DNA of 64,000 bases from Sphagnum magellanicum (GCA_021904315.1 CM038908.1:24944501-25008500); one strand, 5' to 3'. Shown: positions 35,387-49,017, counted from the first letter of the stretch. Notes: a model not told the origin generated them from the letters alone. Made by a program: numbers and translations.

Positions 35387-38300
35387 ATGGCTGTGCCCTC
35401 GCCCAATCCGCCGAAGGCGTTCAGAGTGTATCAGAATGCGGCAATCGCATCCGCTCTCACAGCATTATCGGTCAGGCCTTCTCGGCGCGTTGTCTCTGTC
35501 ATCGTCTTGCTCAGTATTCTCTCGCTCTGTCTCCTCGTGGGCCTTATTTATCGGTATTTCATCGCTCAACATTTCCTTCTGCATGTCAATTCGTGCAAAC
35601 GTTTGCACTAGAAAGTTTGAAGGGTCTCTCAAACTGCTGGATTCAAAACCATCCATTTGTGGTTTCGAATCTACAGGCATAATTTCCTTGTTTTGCACAG
35701 TAAGGAAACACTACGAGCCTACTGAGGAACCTTCTTTTCTGTCACATTGTTGCTGATGAAATTCGTGTGATCCAACGCAGGACGAGAGCAGCAACAGAAG
35801 CGCTGACAGTAGTGGGTGTTCCTCATGAGATTGCCGGTAAGTCCTACTCGAAACCCTAAATTAAGCATTTGGTGATAGGATTGTAAACAGCCCTGGATTA
35901 AGCATTTGATCGCCAAACTCTAGCAAAACCCTAGCAAAGCCCTAATCAAGGATTTAGTAATCAAGCTCTAATCCAATCATTTTGCCATTGAACTTTCATC
36001 AATTATCACTGTATTTTCCATTCTGTTCGGGTTTAGAAATAATGTCTGAAGCTCACACAAACATGCCCGTTTCAGGCATTTTGGTCAGGGCAGCTCAAGC
36101 TACAACTGTAGTATTAGTTGCATTAGCAACAAGTGCACTCTACAAGGCACTTTCACTACAGGCAGCTGCTGATGCAAGTATAGCTGCTGGGGGAGCTTCC
36201 TTGAAGAAAGAAGCAAAAGCTTCAGCAAATTTAGCTTTGACCCAACATCAACAAACACTTCTTGGGTTGCCAGTCAATGGCCCCAAAAAGCCTGCAGTAG
36301 AAAAAGGTGAAGCAGGGTCATCTGGAGATTCAACAGGTATCAAGAATGTCAGGCAGAGGCCACCTTGGGTGCGCTTATCACCAACTCAGCCTTCATTGCC
36401 AGCTTCTTCACCTGCTTTGATGGTGCCTGTGCATCCCACTGTGCCAAAGGGGTCATGGGGAAATGTGGCTGCTGGAGCAGGCTCTTTGTGGGCTACAAGG
36501 GGAAGCCCTGTTGCAAGCTCAGGCCCTGTTTCATCCTTATCTCCCTCAGGAACCATCAGCACCCTGGGAGCTCCTTACTCGTCACAGGTGAAGTCTCCAG
36601 GGACTCTAGTTTTGTTTGTGCAAATCTGTGACTTGCAGCCTCAAAAATCAAGATGTGCCTTCCAATGCTTTGACTCCTATCTTTGTGAAACCACTCTCAA
36701 GAGACTTTCCAGTGTTGCTGATTGTGATGGGTATATTCAGCTGTTCTTGCTAGGCTCATCATGATATTTCAGTAGAAATATCATTCTGTGTTATGACTTC
36801 CTTCTGATTGCAACTTCAAACATTGCAGGTGTCACCATACTCAGCATCCTCATACGTGTCTAAGCAGTCAGGGACACAAGCCTCTCCCCTTGAGCTTCTA
36901 TCTACACCATGGGTCAAACAGAGGAGCTTCACAATGAAAGATGATATTCAGAGTGAGGAGAAACTAAACAAGTTCCTTGCAGATGTTGACACAAGAATGA
37001 TGGAAGCAGCAGGAAAAAGTGCCCTGGTGGCACAGGGCTTCACAACCCCTCCTCCAACTTTACGGGGAGCAATGGCAACTACAGCAACTGCTAGCCCAAT
37101 CCCCACTCCAGTTTCATTGTCCAGCACCCCTCAGAGTGGACCCGTCCGAACCCTGCGCATGTCTCCCTCCCAAAAAGGGGGCCCTTCTCCAAAAAAGGGG
37201 GAGGGTGAGCTTCCTGATCCCATGTCACTAGAGGAAGTAACAGAAGGATTATTTCAGTTGGGAATTCTTTCCCAAATTGATCAGTGGAGGGATTCATTGC
37301 GCCAGTGGTTCTCGAAGGTTTTGCTTAACCCTCTCATTCAGAAGACTGACTCCAGCCACTTACAGGTCCATATTACCTGATGATTTTTTCTCTCTCTGTG
37401 TTGCATACTCCCTCCTGACCAATTGATAGTTTTGTTTCGTCAGCATAACTTTGGTCTTTAACAAATATCTTCAGCGCCAAATATGCATCTTGTCTGCCTT
37501 TACAGCTGTGGAAGCTCTGAAACCTGAGCTATTTTCAGTTGTGGAGACTTTTGACTTGTTATTTTTGCCAGTTATGTCCTCATCAAGTATTCTTGGTGGG
37601 TATCCTGAATGTTGAAGGTGATGGCAGCAGCAGCAAAGTTGGGCCTTTCTATTGCTGTTTCTCAGGTTGGTGGCAAACAGCAAAAGTCTGTCCCTGTTTC
37701 AGGAGAAGAGTGGCTCTCCACTATGTCTCCTGAGGAAGATGCTTTACTGAACCAGCTTCGTGCTCTGCTTTTGGAGGCTCGAGATGCACCCCCTCGTATG
37801 TTCAAGCATCCTTGTCTTGGGCACACTACCCATCAAACAAATCATGAAATTCACCATTAATAATACTACATATCCCAAGAAGTTATGTTGTGTATGGTCA
37901 AATAAACAGCATGCTTTAGAAAGTGTGTGCATGTTAGCCAACATCATAAGTGAGTGTCCCATTGCTCTTGCAATGTGTCAGGAACTCTGGATGTAGATTT
38001 ACTGCATAGTTGTTGGCCCGAAATCCTGGGTGAGTTGTTATATACTTGTCTACATCCTCCGACAGGAGCTGATGAAGTCACTGGGGAGTCATGGCAGCTA
38101 GTCACTGCTATTCATGATGAGAGCAATGGTCTGATACTTTGTGAGTTCACTAATAGGGTTATAACTACATTCATTCTTGTTATGTTAGCTTTGGTTGCGG
38201 GAACTGACCCAATGGTTATCTTGAACATAATATTGTGCAGTTTTCTCTACAATCTCATAGAAATATAAGAAAATGTTGGCATGTTCTTGTCTTCCGGCTA

Positions 38301-39402
38301 ATTGCTGCAGCTGAATATTCTAATGTGTGTTTGTCTTCTGTAGCTCCACAGCCAACTCTATTTGGTCTTCAGTCCCCTGGTCCAGAGCGAGTAGTAAACC
38401 CATTGATTCAGGAGTGTTTGAATGCGGTTACTGAGCACCAGAGGTTATGGGCACTTATGAAGGGGGAGTGGGTCAAGGGCCTCCTTCCCATGAGTAGCAT
38501 GCGGCCTGACCTAACAGTTCAGCGGATTCGGGGTAAGCATTTCTTGATATTGTAGGTGAGCATGGAGTGCTTAAAGAAACTGGTGTGTTTGAATTCTGCT
38601 TCAGCTATGAGATAACCCATCCATGCGTGAGCTGTCCTTAACAAAGCTTGAAGCAAATTTTAAACAAAGTGCATTATTTTATTGATCCTCTCCAATTATC
38701 TTGCAGTGCTAGCAGAGGGCACATGCGTGAAGAAATTTGACTTCACAGGCAGTGGGGGAGATGGAAAAGTCATTCTGGATCTGGCCTCAGACCCCCACCT
38801 TTTGCTTTACCTCTTTTGTGCCTTGTTGGAGCATCCTCAGTGGATGCTGCATGTGGACCCCTTTCTGCATTCCAGTATGCAGACTGGAAACAATCCTCTC
38901 TTCCTGACCACGATGCCAGGTGTGGAAAGGTTCTCAGAGAAGCACGTTGCAATTCTGTCAAGTGCACCAACAGCATTACCTGCTGGTGCTTGCATTCTAG
39001 CCATGGGCAAACAGACTCCCCCTGTTTTTGCTCTCTATTGGGAAAAAAAGTTACAGTTCTCACTGCAGGTAAGGGTTGTCCTGGATGTTAATTGTGATGC
39101 AGTCATCAAGACCTTGGTCATCAAATTACAAAGTATTGTACTGTCAGAAAATTTCTGCAAATGGTTGTTTCATTCTATGGACTAGTTCATTCCATGACTT
39201 TGATCTGGGCCTTATCTGAAGAGGTATTTGGTTTCATTTGTGCTGAGAAGAATGTTATGATGGTTGGCAGGGGCGTACAGCTCTATGGGATGCAGTATTA
39301 CTACTTTGTCACAGGATCAAGGTGGCACATGGGGGTGTTATACGAGGTATTAGTTTGGAGTCACCATCTTACAATCTCTCTCTGTTTAATGACCATTTGT
39401 AA
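35387..39402 (+). CDS. TMEM209: TMEM209-like nuclear-envelope membrane protein (cytochrome b561 N-terminal family)
   Basis: Exons: 35387-35553, 35781-35836, 36076-36587, 36829-37365, 37618-37795, 38344-38532, 38707-39068 and 39271-39402, giving 710 residues with all junction phases consistent and canonical GT-AG introns. The N-terminus has the FRVYQNAAIASALTAL block, then two hydrophobic segments (about residues 35-55 and 76-96) forming a membrane hairpin. A Ser/Pro-rich linker follows, then the conserved C-terminal region with STPWVKQR, QIDQWRDSLRQWFS, TVQRIRVLAEGTCVKKF, PPVFALYWEKKLQFSL and GRTALWDAVLLLCHRIKV. The human homologue TMEM209 is a nuclear-envelope protein. The plant role is not established. 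Translating straight through past VIRG to the TAA at 39400 fits the family better than a further splice. The gene converges with the RELCH-like gene. Confidence 0.93.
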
Positions 39403-40698
39403 CGGGATGTATACAGAGTTTCAGAACCTTGTTGATTGTCTCAATGGATTTAGGTCGACATAATCTGCATAGAGGAGTTTGGAAGCCTTCGCAAGCTTAA
39501 AACTACCATAGAAACATTGGAAACTGTTTGAAGCCTTTTTGTAGTTCATTGCTATCAGAGGAGGAATTGGTGATTCATGAGAGTGATAGACATCACCAAA
39601 GAAAAGAGTAATGTGGAGCACACCTATGATTAATCATGTAAGAGAAGCATGATAAGTTCAGAAGTTACCCTGTGCTTTTATACAATCTAATGCCTACTGA
39701 GCTGGTTGGATTTGTTCCAAAATGAGCTAGTGGATACTCATGTAAGCTTGCCACTGTTCTTCTTGGATGAAGGTGATGGTCTGACACTTTTGTGAGCTAC
39801 TGTAGTAAGGTTATGTCTGCACTGTCATGTTCCCTTCCAAGTGTTCTCTGCGCTCTTGTACATTTCTTCTGAGATGACTACAAAAATCTTCCCATCTGAG
39901 ACTACAAACTTTTGCTGGCCAGTTGCTGCCATTGTATGATTTCGTGTCTTTGTGACATCAAGTTCTCATGTCAGCAAGAATGAAATGTCATTATGGCCCT
40001 TGTAGAATTCTGTCATTTGACTTGTATTACTGCACAAGTCTTCCATTAGCAAGAAATTATACCTTTCATATATGTCCAAATCGAAGGTGCTTTGTTCCAT
40101 CACTGGAATCACTGGACCCCACACCTTAGCACCTCACCTTGAAGTGCTCTTAGCATGCTATCTGCACTCCAAAGAATGCATGCTTTCTCAGTGAATCCAA
40201 CAAGCTTGGCAAGTTACAATAAATCCAGATAGTAAACATGTCACAGAGCCAATTTGTGGAACCTTGTCTGTTGTGAAAGGATCAGCAAATAATGACTCAC
40301 ATCATATCATAGTCCAATTGACATCACAACTAAATGCTGAAAGTGTCTTAGAAGACCACCTCAAGAATCTGTGCACCTACAGACATTTGCAACTCCAATC
40401 AAGTACTAACTGACCCCCAAACACCAAGCTTTATGACATGCCATTCCTTCCATGCTGTTGGCAATTGAAATACAATCTGCATCACTACTACTCAATAGCA
40501 AAAAGCCTTGATCTAACTTTTAATGCTGAAGGGAACCTGTGGCCTCCAGCTACTAGTTTCCCGAGTCTAGGCTACAACTATTTGAATTCACTCAGTAGTG
40601 GCATGGCCACTCTTAATTACATCATGCACTTTCAATCAAAGCTCCTACAGACAGTTCAATAATGCCCTGGAGTTGTAAGACACTGAACAGCAAAAAAA
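39403..40698. other. Convergent intergenic region / 3' UTRs
   Basis: This 1.3-kb region lies between the stop codons of the TMEM209-like (plus) and RELCH-like (minus) genes. It should contain both 3' UTRs. A possible plus-strand poly(A) signal AATAAA lies near 40217. A segment near 39770-39835 weakly resembles TMEM209-like intron sequence at 38115-38180. No additional gene is seen. Confidence 0.5.
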
Positions 40699-43600
40699 TC
40701 AAGTGCGCCCCAAGAAATTCAAACGCATCATCCGTTTCAATCCTCCCTCCTCTTGGGGTGGCACAGGTTGTGGAACTGTGGGAGTTGATACTTCAATAGC
40801 AGGAATGTCCCCTGTATTGGTCCGGCTCAAGTAACCTGTGTCCCTCAGATACCCACCTTCACCAAAGAGGCTCCCCATAGAGGTGCCAACAGCCTTGCTG
40901 ATAGCATCCGCAATTCGCACACCACCCCGTTCCTTCAGGATCCCTTCCAATGCTTCTTTGTGTGCTGGATCCAGGGCCTCAACATCTTTCAACAAATTCT
41001 GTATTGTGGGGATCAAAAGATTGTTCACACTTGTTTGTGACAAATCTGAACACATAAGAGGAATGCCCAAGTAAGGATCACACTTTCTCAGGAGTACTTG
41101 TAGAGTAATGTCATTTCAGTATGAGAAGAAAACCCAGCAATTGTAGCACAAAAATCTGACCTAGACACATTTCCAAAAATACTAGTGCTGCAATGAATGT
41201 TCAGCATGAGATGGAAAGTAGGCAATTGTGGCATGAAAATCTGAACCAGACACATTTCCGAAAACACAAATCAGCAAGGAAAGTCATCAACTATGATTAC
41301 AGATCTGATGGGTTGATGATTTTCCTTATTGATGGAGAAAAACATTTTGGAGCATCTGCATAGATATGAGTTTCTATGAGAAATGTACCAGTTGCATCCA
41401 AGGCTCGGACAGCTTCACAAATGACATCAACTTTTTCACGTCGCCGTGCCAACTTGGCACTTGGCATTGGAGCTCCTGACAACATCACCAGCTTTTGCAG
41501 CAAATGTGTGGCTTGTTAAGTCCAATTCTTTACAAAATAGAAGTCAATATCAAAACAAAAGCCAAGTAGAAATCTTGAACTCTGAACCCAGCCCAAAACC
41601 CTGTCATTCACCTCCACAATTTTCCCTGAACCTAATACAGCCTCTGACATAAGCATTTCTCATAAAGTACCCTATCTGTAACAGCAATTTGTACTAAGCC
41701 CTGTACTTTTAGAGGAGGATATAGTCTCGCAGGCTGGGGGTAGTGAGGGGAATGGCAACTGAAAGTGCACGCACTACAGCTATTGTGGCCTCATGAGACC
41801 CATCTTCCAAGAAAGAATCCATTTGCATTTTCACTTTGTCAACCACCTGTTCATCCCCATCATCAAAATAATCCTTCCATAATGAGTAAGAACACGGGAC
41901 ATTAAGCTTTTTTCTGAAAGCCTTTCCAATCCACAATCACCAAAACCCACTACAGCAATTATTTCTTCAAGTAATGCATAACTCTCCTGCAAAAGCTGGA
42001 AACACCATACTCATTCAAGCCCAATGCAGTACTTAGATTCAGGTTTTAAGAGCCCAGGCAGAGGAACTTTTTTGGTACCTCTTCATCTTTGAAATGTTGA
42101 GCAACAGCCCCAAATGCATCAATGCTGGCATGCTTCACATCCAAATTGGGATCCGACCCTAAAGTCACAAGTGCTGGTAGCACTTGTTGGGTTGCAAATT
42201 TCAGCTCAACATTCCCTACCTGCACTAGGTAGGATCACTGTGAGGGTTCCAAAATTTGAACTTAGATACTGTACTCTGAGATGCACATTTTGCTTTATAT
42301 CCAATTTCCAGTGGTTAGTAACTTACAAGGGCTTTAGAAAGGACTGCTGCTGTGATTTTGACATCCGCATTTGAGTTGACAACCAGCTCCCACAAAACCC
42401 CGACTATAACCCCATGTTGCCGCTCAAAAGTGCTGTATCCCACATCTCAATTAGGTCCTCGGCATATAAATCAAAAATCAAAACTCTCACTCACTATTCA
42501 CTTTCATGGGCATACCAGAGAAAACGAACAGCATCAATGAGTTCTAGTGCCCTTGCAGATGTCCAGGCACCATCCTTGAGGCTTGACTGCAGAATGAGTT
42601 CACGGAGGTACTGAGCAAGCTTTCCTTCCTTCATATTGGGTGCCCCCAACACTCCAGCCAAAAGCACTGGCAGAACACACATGACTGCTAACCGCTCCTC
42701 TGTTGGAGACCTCGGCAAAAACCCTGCAACTAATTTTGTTGAGTTCAAGCAAACTCTTTTCTAACAGTGATGTTCATTATCCCACAGAATCTGACATCAG
42801 AAGGCATCATCCCAGCAACTTGAAACATTAGTACCCTATTTTTGGGATATTGATATAATCATGTCACATAGAGACACTGGTTGAAAGCCTCTCCACAGAA
42901 TGTCAAAAGCTCCTCATTCACATGGATAAATTCTGCACCTTTGTCCATTGCAAGCTTGTTTCAGCGACTTCACTACAATCTCATAATGTTCTCCTGTTGA
43001 ATCTAATAATGCTATGATGCAAAGGCAACTGTCAACGGGCCTCCATTCAGAATACAGAACCTCATTGTCAATTACAGTCTCGCTTCTTTTGACACCCTGC
43101 AAAGCTCTCAAACTTGACATATAGAAATACATACTCCATACCTCTGATGGGGACTGAAAGCTTGGATGACAAATGTGGCAGGTCAGTATCATCACCAGTG
43201 GCTGCGAGGAAGAGGGGTAGCATGATTAGCATGAGATAGCTGCTGCCAAAGCACTCACTAATGCTTAGAAGAAGCTGCACACAAGTTATTACCAGACAAC
43301 ATGTCAAGTGAATTATTGGTGTTCAACTCTACTTCTACCCATTCGGGACAAGGTTCAAGGTTTACATTGAAATTGAATGACTAGCACTTAGGAGTCAGTG
43401 TAGCAAGTTTAGGGCTTAGGATCAACCAAATAACTATGAACACAGTTTCAGAAGTGAGACAGCCTATTGAGGAAGTATGGGTATTACCTTACAGAGGCGG
43501 GTGCGAAGGCTTTCTTCTCTCGGTGCTAGCATACGAACAAGTTGGAGCAGTGTTGGAAAGCAATCCTGCATGAGCCAATCCAAAGCTGGCCAATCCACAT

Positions 43601-46600
43601 CTGACCTGAACAAAACAAATGCAACCCTGATTGAAGACCACAAAAACTGGGTTGAAAACTTCATAAACTGAGGTGGAAAATTGAAGTGCATAGTCGAAGA
43701 GAATGGAGACACATGGCATTGGAAAAGGAAAAAAAAAGACATACCCACAATAGCAGTTAATGATGTCTTCTGTGAAAAAAGAAGCATCTGTTCCAAGGTC
43801 AGTATCCACCACTTTGTCAGGATATGGACATGTTTCAAAAGCATAATTCCGAACTTCTGGGAGCAGCTGCGAGAGCATCCGTAACAACACATCAATGTTC
43901 CATCGTTCCCGCTCCCCAAGACTCCGAAGATGAGCCTCTGCAGTGCCTTCGACTCCTGACAAAGGAGGGCACCGCTGCCAAACACACAGTTTATCAAGTC
44001 ATCAATTGAGAAAAGGCACCAAGAATATTATGGCAAGGTACTCTATTGAAAGACTACACACATGATATGAACATTTGGTGCATGAACTAGCACACTTGGG
44101 CAGGATGGTTTCTGTTTCACAAAAGTCTAGATGAACAAATGGTTGAGTTTGTGGTTCAGGTTGTACCTGAGCAGAGGATAAAAGTCGAGAGAGGACACCT
44201 TGATAAAGTTGAGTGAGAGGCTGTTTCTCATGCTTATTCCACATCACCAGTGCCGGGACAAGCTCATTCAGACAAGTATCAACAACCACACCCATAGGAT
44301 CACAGACCAGGTCGAACATCAGCCCTTCAACCTGTCCCCAGTCACACAATGCTGTTGTCTATTATGATTTTCGACAGATGCACAAAAGAAAACTACCTGC
44401 CTATGTTAGATGGAGACTTTCTCAGAGATTCTAGCTATGCCTGAATTGGAACTGTTATCTTGAACCCTGAACCCTAGGCCCTAACAGAACTACCGAGACA
44501 CAAAACTATGGTGCTTACTTTGTCCCCCTTTCGAGTGAAGAGGTCAAAATGCAGCTCCATAAGGAAGCCCCTTGGCAAGGCTGACCTTGGAATACTTGTC
44601 CATGTTGCTGAAGAGGGGCAGCAGCAGAGCAAGATTATGTGCAGCAGCTTCACGCACCACTGGTGTTGGATCGTCCACCAGCTGCTGCAGAATAGATAGA
44701 ATGAGAGATGTTCGCATCTCTGAGCCCACAAGCTGTCCCAGCTCCCCACAAGACTGTGCTACTAGAAGTCTGCGCTCCTCATACTTGTGATCAATCTGCC
44801 AACAAACAATTGGCCAATCTCTCCATCATTCAATCACTTTGCATGATTTGGTTCAGAAAAATCCATTGCATCCTAACAAATGGTAAAAAATAAACTGGCT
44901 CAAATCTGCAACCTGTTCCCAGCACTGTGGCAACAACTCTGTCTCAGTTCGCATTTGTCCCACACTCCTTGAAAGCTCAACACAAGCCTGTAATCACCAC
45001 AGATAATCATTTGACATATGCCCATCCATTCAAGACAACCAGTAACATAGAATCCCCATGAATCATGAATGCAGAACAAAATCAAACAAGTCAGCAAGCT
45101 GCTGATCTGTATTGGTGTTTTGATGCCCCAGGAATTTGTTCAAGACAACAAGATTTTTGTCAATTTCAAGTAGGTCCATCATCCAATAGCAAAACTCAAC
45201 GCCAGGAAGCCTAAGATGCCATCAAACACAATAGGGCTGGCCACACTCACATCCATGATGATGCGCCGTTGCAGTTCATCTGGCCTCTTTATAAGGTTGA
45301 ACAGAAGGTGGGTAAGTGAGTCACGCACACTGCTGTCAGGATGCCTCTCAATTGCACACATAATCAGAGGAAGTAGCTCCTGCACATGACTCACACAACA
45401 CAAGAATCCTTGGTCAATGCCCACCTTAAGGAAAACAAGTTACGGTTATGTGATGCATGTTTGAGGAGCTTCCAGAATTGCACCATTTCTAAGTTTCCCA
45501 TATTATCTATCTGAACAGCAAAAGAAGAAGACAGAGACCTCTCTGTGGTTGATGAGCACATACGGGACTATCTTTGGCAGTGCATCTGCCAGAATTTGCA
45601 CTGTTTCCACCTCCTGCTTCACACAAGCCACTGAACATACTTAGCCCTGCACCATAAACCTTGCTAAAATGACAATATGCATGTATGGGTGAATTGCATG
45701 TTGATGTTGGAATTTTTTTCCCCATAAAACCAGCCTTTGTGGAAAGTGAAGCATCTCACCAATCGATGTCTTTCCTGATGTTCTTTCAGGCCCTCCTGCA
45801 TGTTGATGTCATCAACAGTCTGCAAAATCGTCTCTTTGACTCCCACTATTTCTACATCTTCTTCCTTGGGTGTCTTTGTCCCATTGCTAACCACCACACC
45901 AGTGCTACTTGCTATGAGATCTGACAAAATCTCTTCAACAATGCTTGCTTCTTCATTGGTACCTATGAGTTCAGCAGATCCAGCATCATTATTCCTCCCA
46001 TTGCTCACAGAACTCTCTGGTACTCCCACCCCCAGTTCTGGTTCTGACACAGTCTCCAGGATGGTGTCTTGTGCATCTGTTCCAGCTGGCTCTTGTTTCC
46101 TAGTGGCTACCAGTGCCAAACTAGCTCTTACACTTTCAAGCTCCAGCTTTAATGATGTCACTTCCATTCTGTACTCGTTCAGCTCCCGTGTTGCCTGATC
46201 TAAGAACTCCTTTAACTGCTGCACCTGTAGATGAGACTCTTATCATGAAACTATGCTCTCTCCTCTAATCAGTACACAAGATCTTTGTAAGGATTGAGAA
46301 CTTTTCTGAGTATTTACAATCAAAGTCCACCTGAATAGAAATAATGAGACAACCTGACAACAAGGCCAGAGAAGTTTATTGTCCTACATTGAGAGACCAT
46401 CCCAGCAAACTGTATGGAGGAAAAAAAAATTACAACTAGAAGACACACAAAAGATAAACAGATTTGAAAATAAAAAGCAGTGAAGAACAGCAATAGACTC
46501 TTGCAGGTTCCATGACCATCAACAGCAACAAGTGTGGTAGTCACTAGATACTGTGACATTAACACTGACTTCATCAACTCATAAGATGAGCATTCTCACT

Positions 46601-49017
46601 CCTGAGAGAGAAATCAACCAAAGAATCACCTGCTTCTCCCTTTCTTTTGTATCTTTCCGGGAGCCTTCAAGCAATTTCACCAATGAAGCTTTTTGGATCT
46701 CACAAGCTTCTTTCTCCTTTAAAAGCATGTCCTTCTCCTGTTGCAGTGTCTCCATATCCTGTGAATCAAACTCACAAATTGATCTCCATGATATACACTT
46801 GAATAGGGTCAAACACCCAAAACCCCCATTCTCAGATAGACATATATTGAAACCATAGCAAAATCCAAAGAATAACAACTCTTACACTATCATTTCTCAT
46901 TCTTGAGTTCATTCCAACTACAGAGAGCTACATACCTGAGTATGATCATTTGCAGAAGCAAGAAAAGAACGATAGTAGTGGCGTAAGGCATCCAAAACAT
47001 ATGCTGTGGAATTCTGCCACTTGTCAAGATCTTGATCCACCTGTACTTGACAACACCATCCACCTGTATGAGTTGTGGAAGACACAACAACCATCTGGAT
47101 TGCAATAGTTTATGCTATGAGCTACAGGCATCATCATGAAGAAGTGAGAGATGAATATCGACTGCAAGAACCTACAGCACATCTTGTTACCTCTTCTTGG
47201 AATGTCATAGCTGTGATTTTGTAGCCAGCAGTCATTAAGTACTGCTGCACAGCACAGTTCACATTGATCCTCTCTTTTTCACCTAGTGACCCCAAGTCCT
47301 TATGGTTCACATTCCTTGCACTTGAATGCTCAATGTCACCTGGAACAGTTGCCACACCATCATCTGTTCCAACCAAATAGATCACAAGTATCAAGTGAAA
47401 AGTTAATACAGTGAATGCTGCTCCAAATCTGAGTCCTCAACAAATTATCAAATATTTGGGCAAGTAGTTCTCATGGTCATAGCAGGATCCCTAAATGTTC
47501 ACATCTGCTTCATGAGTGCATCACAATGGAATACTTTATAATTCTTCTTCATGTTGATGATTAGTAGGTCCATCAACATGACTACCAAAAGCTATAAGAG
47601 CAGGTGATTCACAAAGGAGGATGTAGTTGCTGGCCACATTGTGTATACCTCAACAACAGATATCATCAGACACAGTTGGCCTCCTCATCTCTGCATCAGG
47701 AGGGTCTAATAGAGCTTTGAGAAAGATGAGAGAGAGAGAGAGAGCACACCAGGCATGCTGGCAACAATTGTGCTCTGTCTCTCCAATTTGTCCTGCAAGC
47801 TTTTAATATCTTCTCTGGCAAGGCGAAGTTCATACTCAAAGACTGCTGCCTTCTCTGCAGCTGACTCCCTTTCATCTGCCAGCTGCTGTGCATCAATGCC
47901 TGCTCCCCATCATCCACACCCCAATGACAATTAGCAGCCCAACGTTGATCCACACCCTCAGGGGGTGCTCCAGTAGCATGCTGCTGTCTGAACATTTCCC
48001 AAAACTTAAGCAGATTGAGACTACTGATAACAATTGATTTTCTGACAAACAAAGTGTAAAACAGACCAATTGCAATGCAATTTAGACTAAACCCAGTAGC
48101 ATGATGAGCCCCAGAACTGTGTGGCGAAACTTCTGAACAAGTGATCCAACAAGAATCCACTTGGTCAAAAAAATTGGGGCATGTGCACACTCTGTTATCC
48201 AGATCTCTGCTCTCTCTCATCAGAGCTTCAACCACACTTCTGACTGAACAAGTGATCCAAGAATTGTTTTAGGTCAAAGAAATTGGAGCAGGTGCACACT
48301 CTGTTATCTCCCCCCCCCTCTCTCTCATCAGAGCTTCAATCACACCGATCGTTAACAAAATCTCACCAAAGGAAAATCTCACATTGCTCCTGACCTTCGA
48401 CATGCATCTTATTCCCGATCCCGTCTCTGTCTCTGTCTCTCTCTGTGTGCAGAGAATGATACTTTAGGGTTGAAAATAGAAGAAAAAGACGCGAAGAATG
48501 TCGATCGCTTGCAGTCTTAGATACAGAACCCTCGGTGCCATGGGATGGCAAAAAGAAAGAAGCAAATCCAATCAGAAAAACAACCGATCTTCAAGTCCTA
48601 CGAAATGCTAGAGAAGGTGCGATGCGTCGTCGCCCATCGAAGAAACAAAAAGACAATGTACGACGAAGAAAAAGTTAGGGGCAGAAAAATGCAGATCGAG
48701 GAGAAAGTAGAGGAGAGATCAGAGATGAATTTTTTTTCAAAGGAGAAGGGGGTACCATGCAATGCCTGCATCTTGGCCAACTCGTCGGGAGGGAACATTT
48801 GGGAATTGGCAAAGAAGAGCTGAAGCTTGGTAGCCGCTTCCACTTCCACCAACCCATCTTCTTGCAGTTCATGGAGAAGCTCGAAAGCTGTGAGGAGGTA
48901 GTTCTCGTGCAGCAGGAAGTCTACCACACTGTTGCGGAGATGGTCCTTGGTGCGGTTGTTGTTGTTCGCCATAGCTACCACCACGCCTGTTGCTGCTGCG
49001 GCGTCTTCTTCCTCCAT
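40699..49017 (-). CDS. RELCH: RELCH/KIAA1468-like LisH and HEAT-repeat protein
   Basis: Twenty coding exons (minus): 49017-48756, 47899-47750, 47363-47191, 47040-46936, 46758-46630, 46224-45760, 45613-45539, 45379-45251, 44987-44913, 44795-44586, 44331-44167, 43974-43745, 43605-43488, 43274-43142, 42723-42516, 42432-42327, 42219-42079, 41846-41723, 41505-41389 and 41045-40699. They give 1153 residues, and every junction keeps frame. A LisH motif lies at about 26-57 and a second LisH-like motif (INVNCAVQQYLMTAGY) at about 168-196. Coiled-coil segments follow (exons 2, 5 and start of 6), then an acidic linker and a long HEAT-repeat region with LLPQCWEQ, RRLLVAQSCGELG, GERERWNIDVLLRML, LEDGSHEATIAVVRAL and LDPAHKEALEGILKERGG. 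Human RELCH bridges Rab11 endosomes and the trans-Golgi in cholesterol transfer. The plant function is unknown. Intron 18 appears to be U12-type. Confidence 0.95.
41113..41276 (-). repeat. Intronic tandem duplication, 85-bp period
   Basis: In the last RELCH-like intron two diverged copies share TTCAGYATGAGA, GCAATTGTRGCA and AGACACATTTCC blocks at 85-bp spacing. Confidence 0.8.
41506..41722 (-). other. U12-type AT-AC intron (RELCH-like intron 18)
   Basis: After the exon ending ...CTGCGAGACT the intron starts ATATCCTC, one base off the minor-spliceosome donor ATATCCTT. It ends AAGCCACAC. A branch-site-like GGACTTAAC lies about ten bases before the end. Splicing AT to AC restores the expected family sequence from LRD through YLLQKLVML to RRREKVDVICEA. 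Reading into the intron meets TAA after four codons, and no GT-AG pair gives the frame. Confidence 0.88.
48133..48345 (-). repeat. Intronic tandem duplication, 111-bp period
   Basis: In the first RELCH-like intron two copies share CTGAACAAGTGATCCA, GTGCACACTCTGTTATC and CTCATCAGAGCTTCAA blocks. The second contains a run of C. Confidence 0.85.

Noticed and set aside
37981-38160. Possible extra exon in the TMEM209-like gene (frame containing LDVDLLHSCWPEILGELL)
   Set aside because: The flanking exons join directly in phase and keep the family sequence. The segment also has no good donor in that frame.
38080-38190. Similarity between TMEM209-like intron 5 and the 3' flank at 39770-39835
   Set aside because: Only about 60 bp of loose similarity (GATGGTCTGA and neighbouring words), too weak to call a duplication without an alignment score.
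39347-39500. Alternative last exon for the TMEM209-like gene after a GT at 39347
   Set aside because: It would end in a tail unlike the family, while reading through from VIRG gives a conserved-looking end with a stop at 39400.
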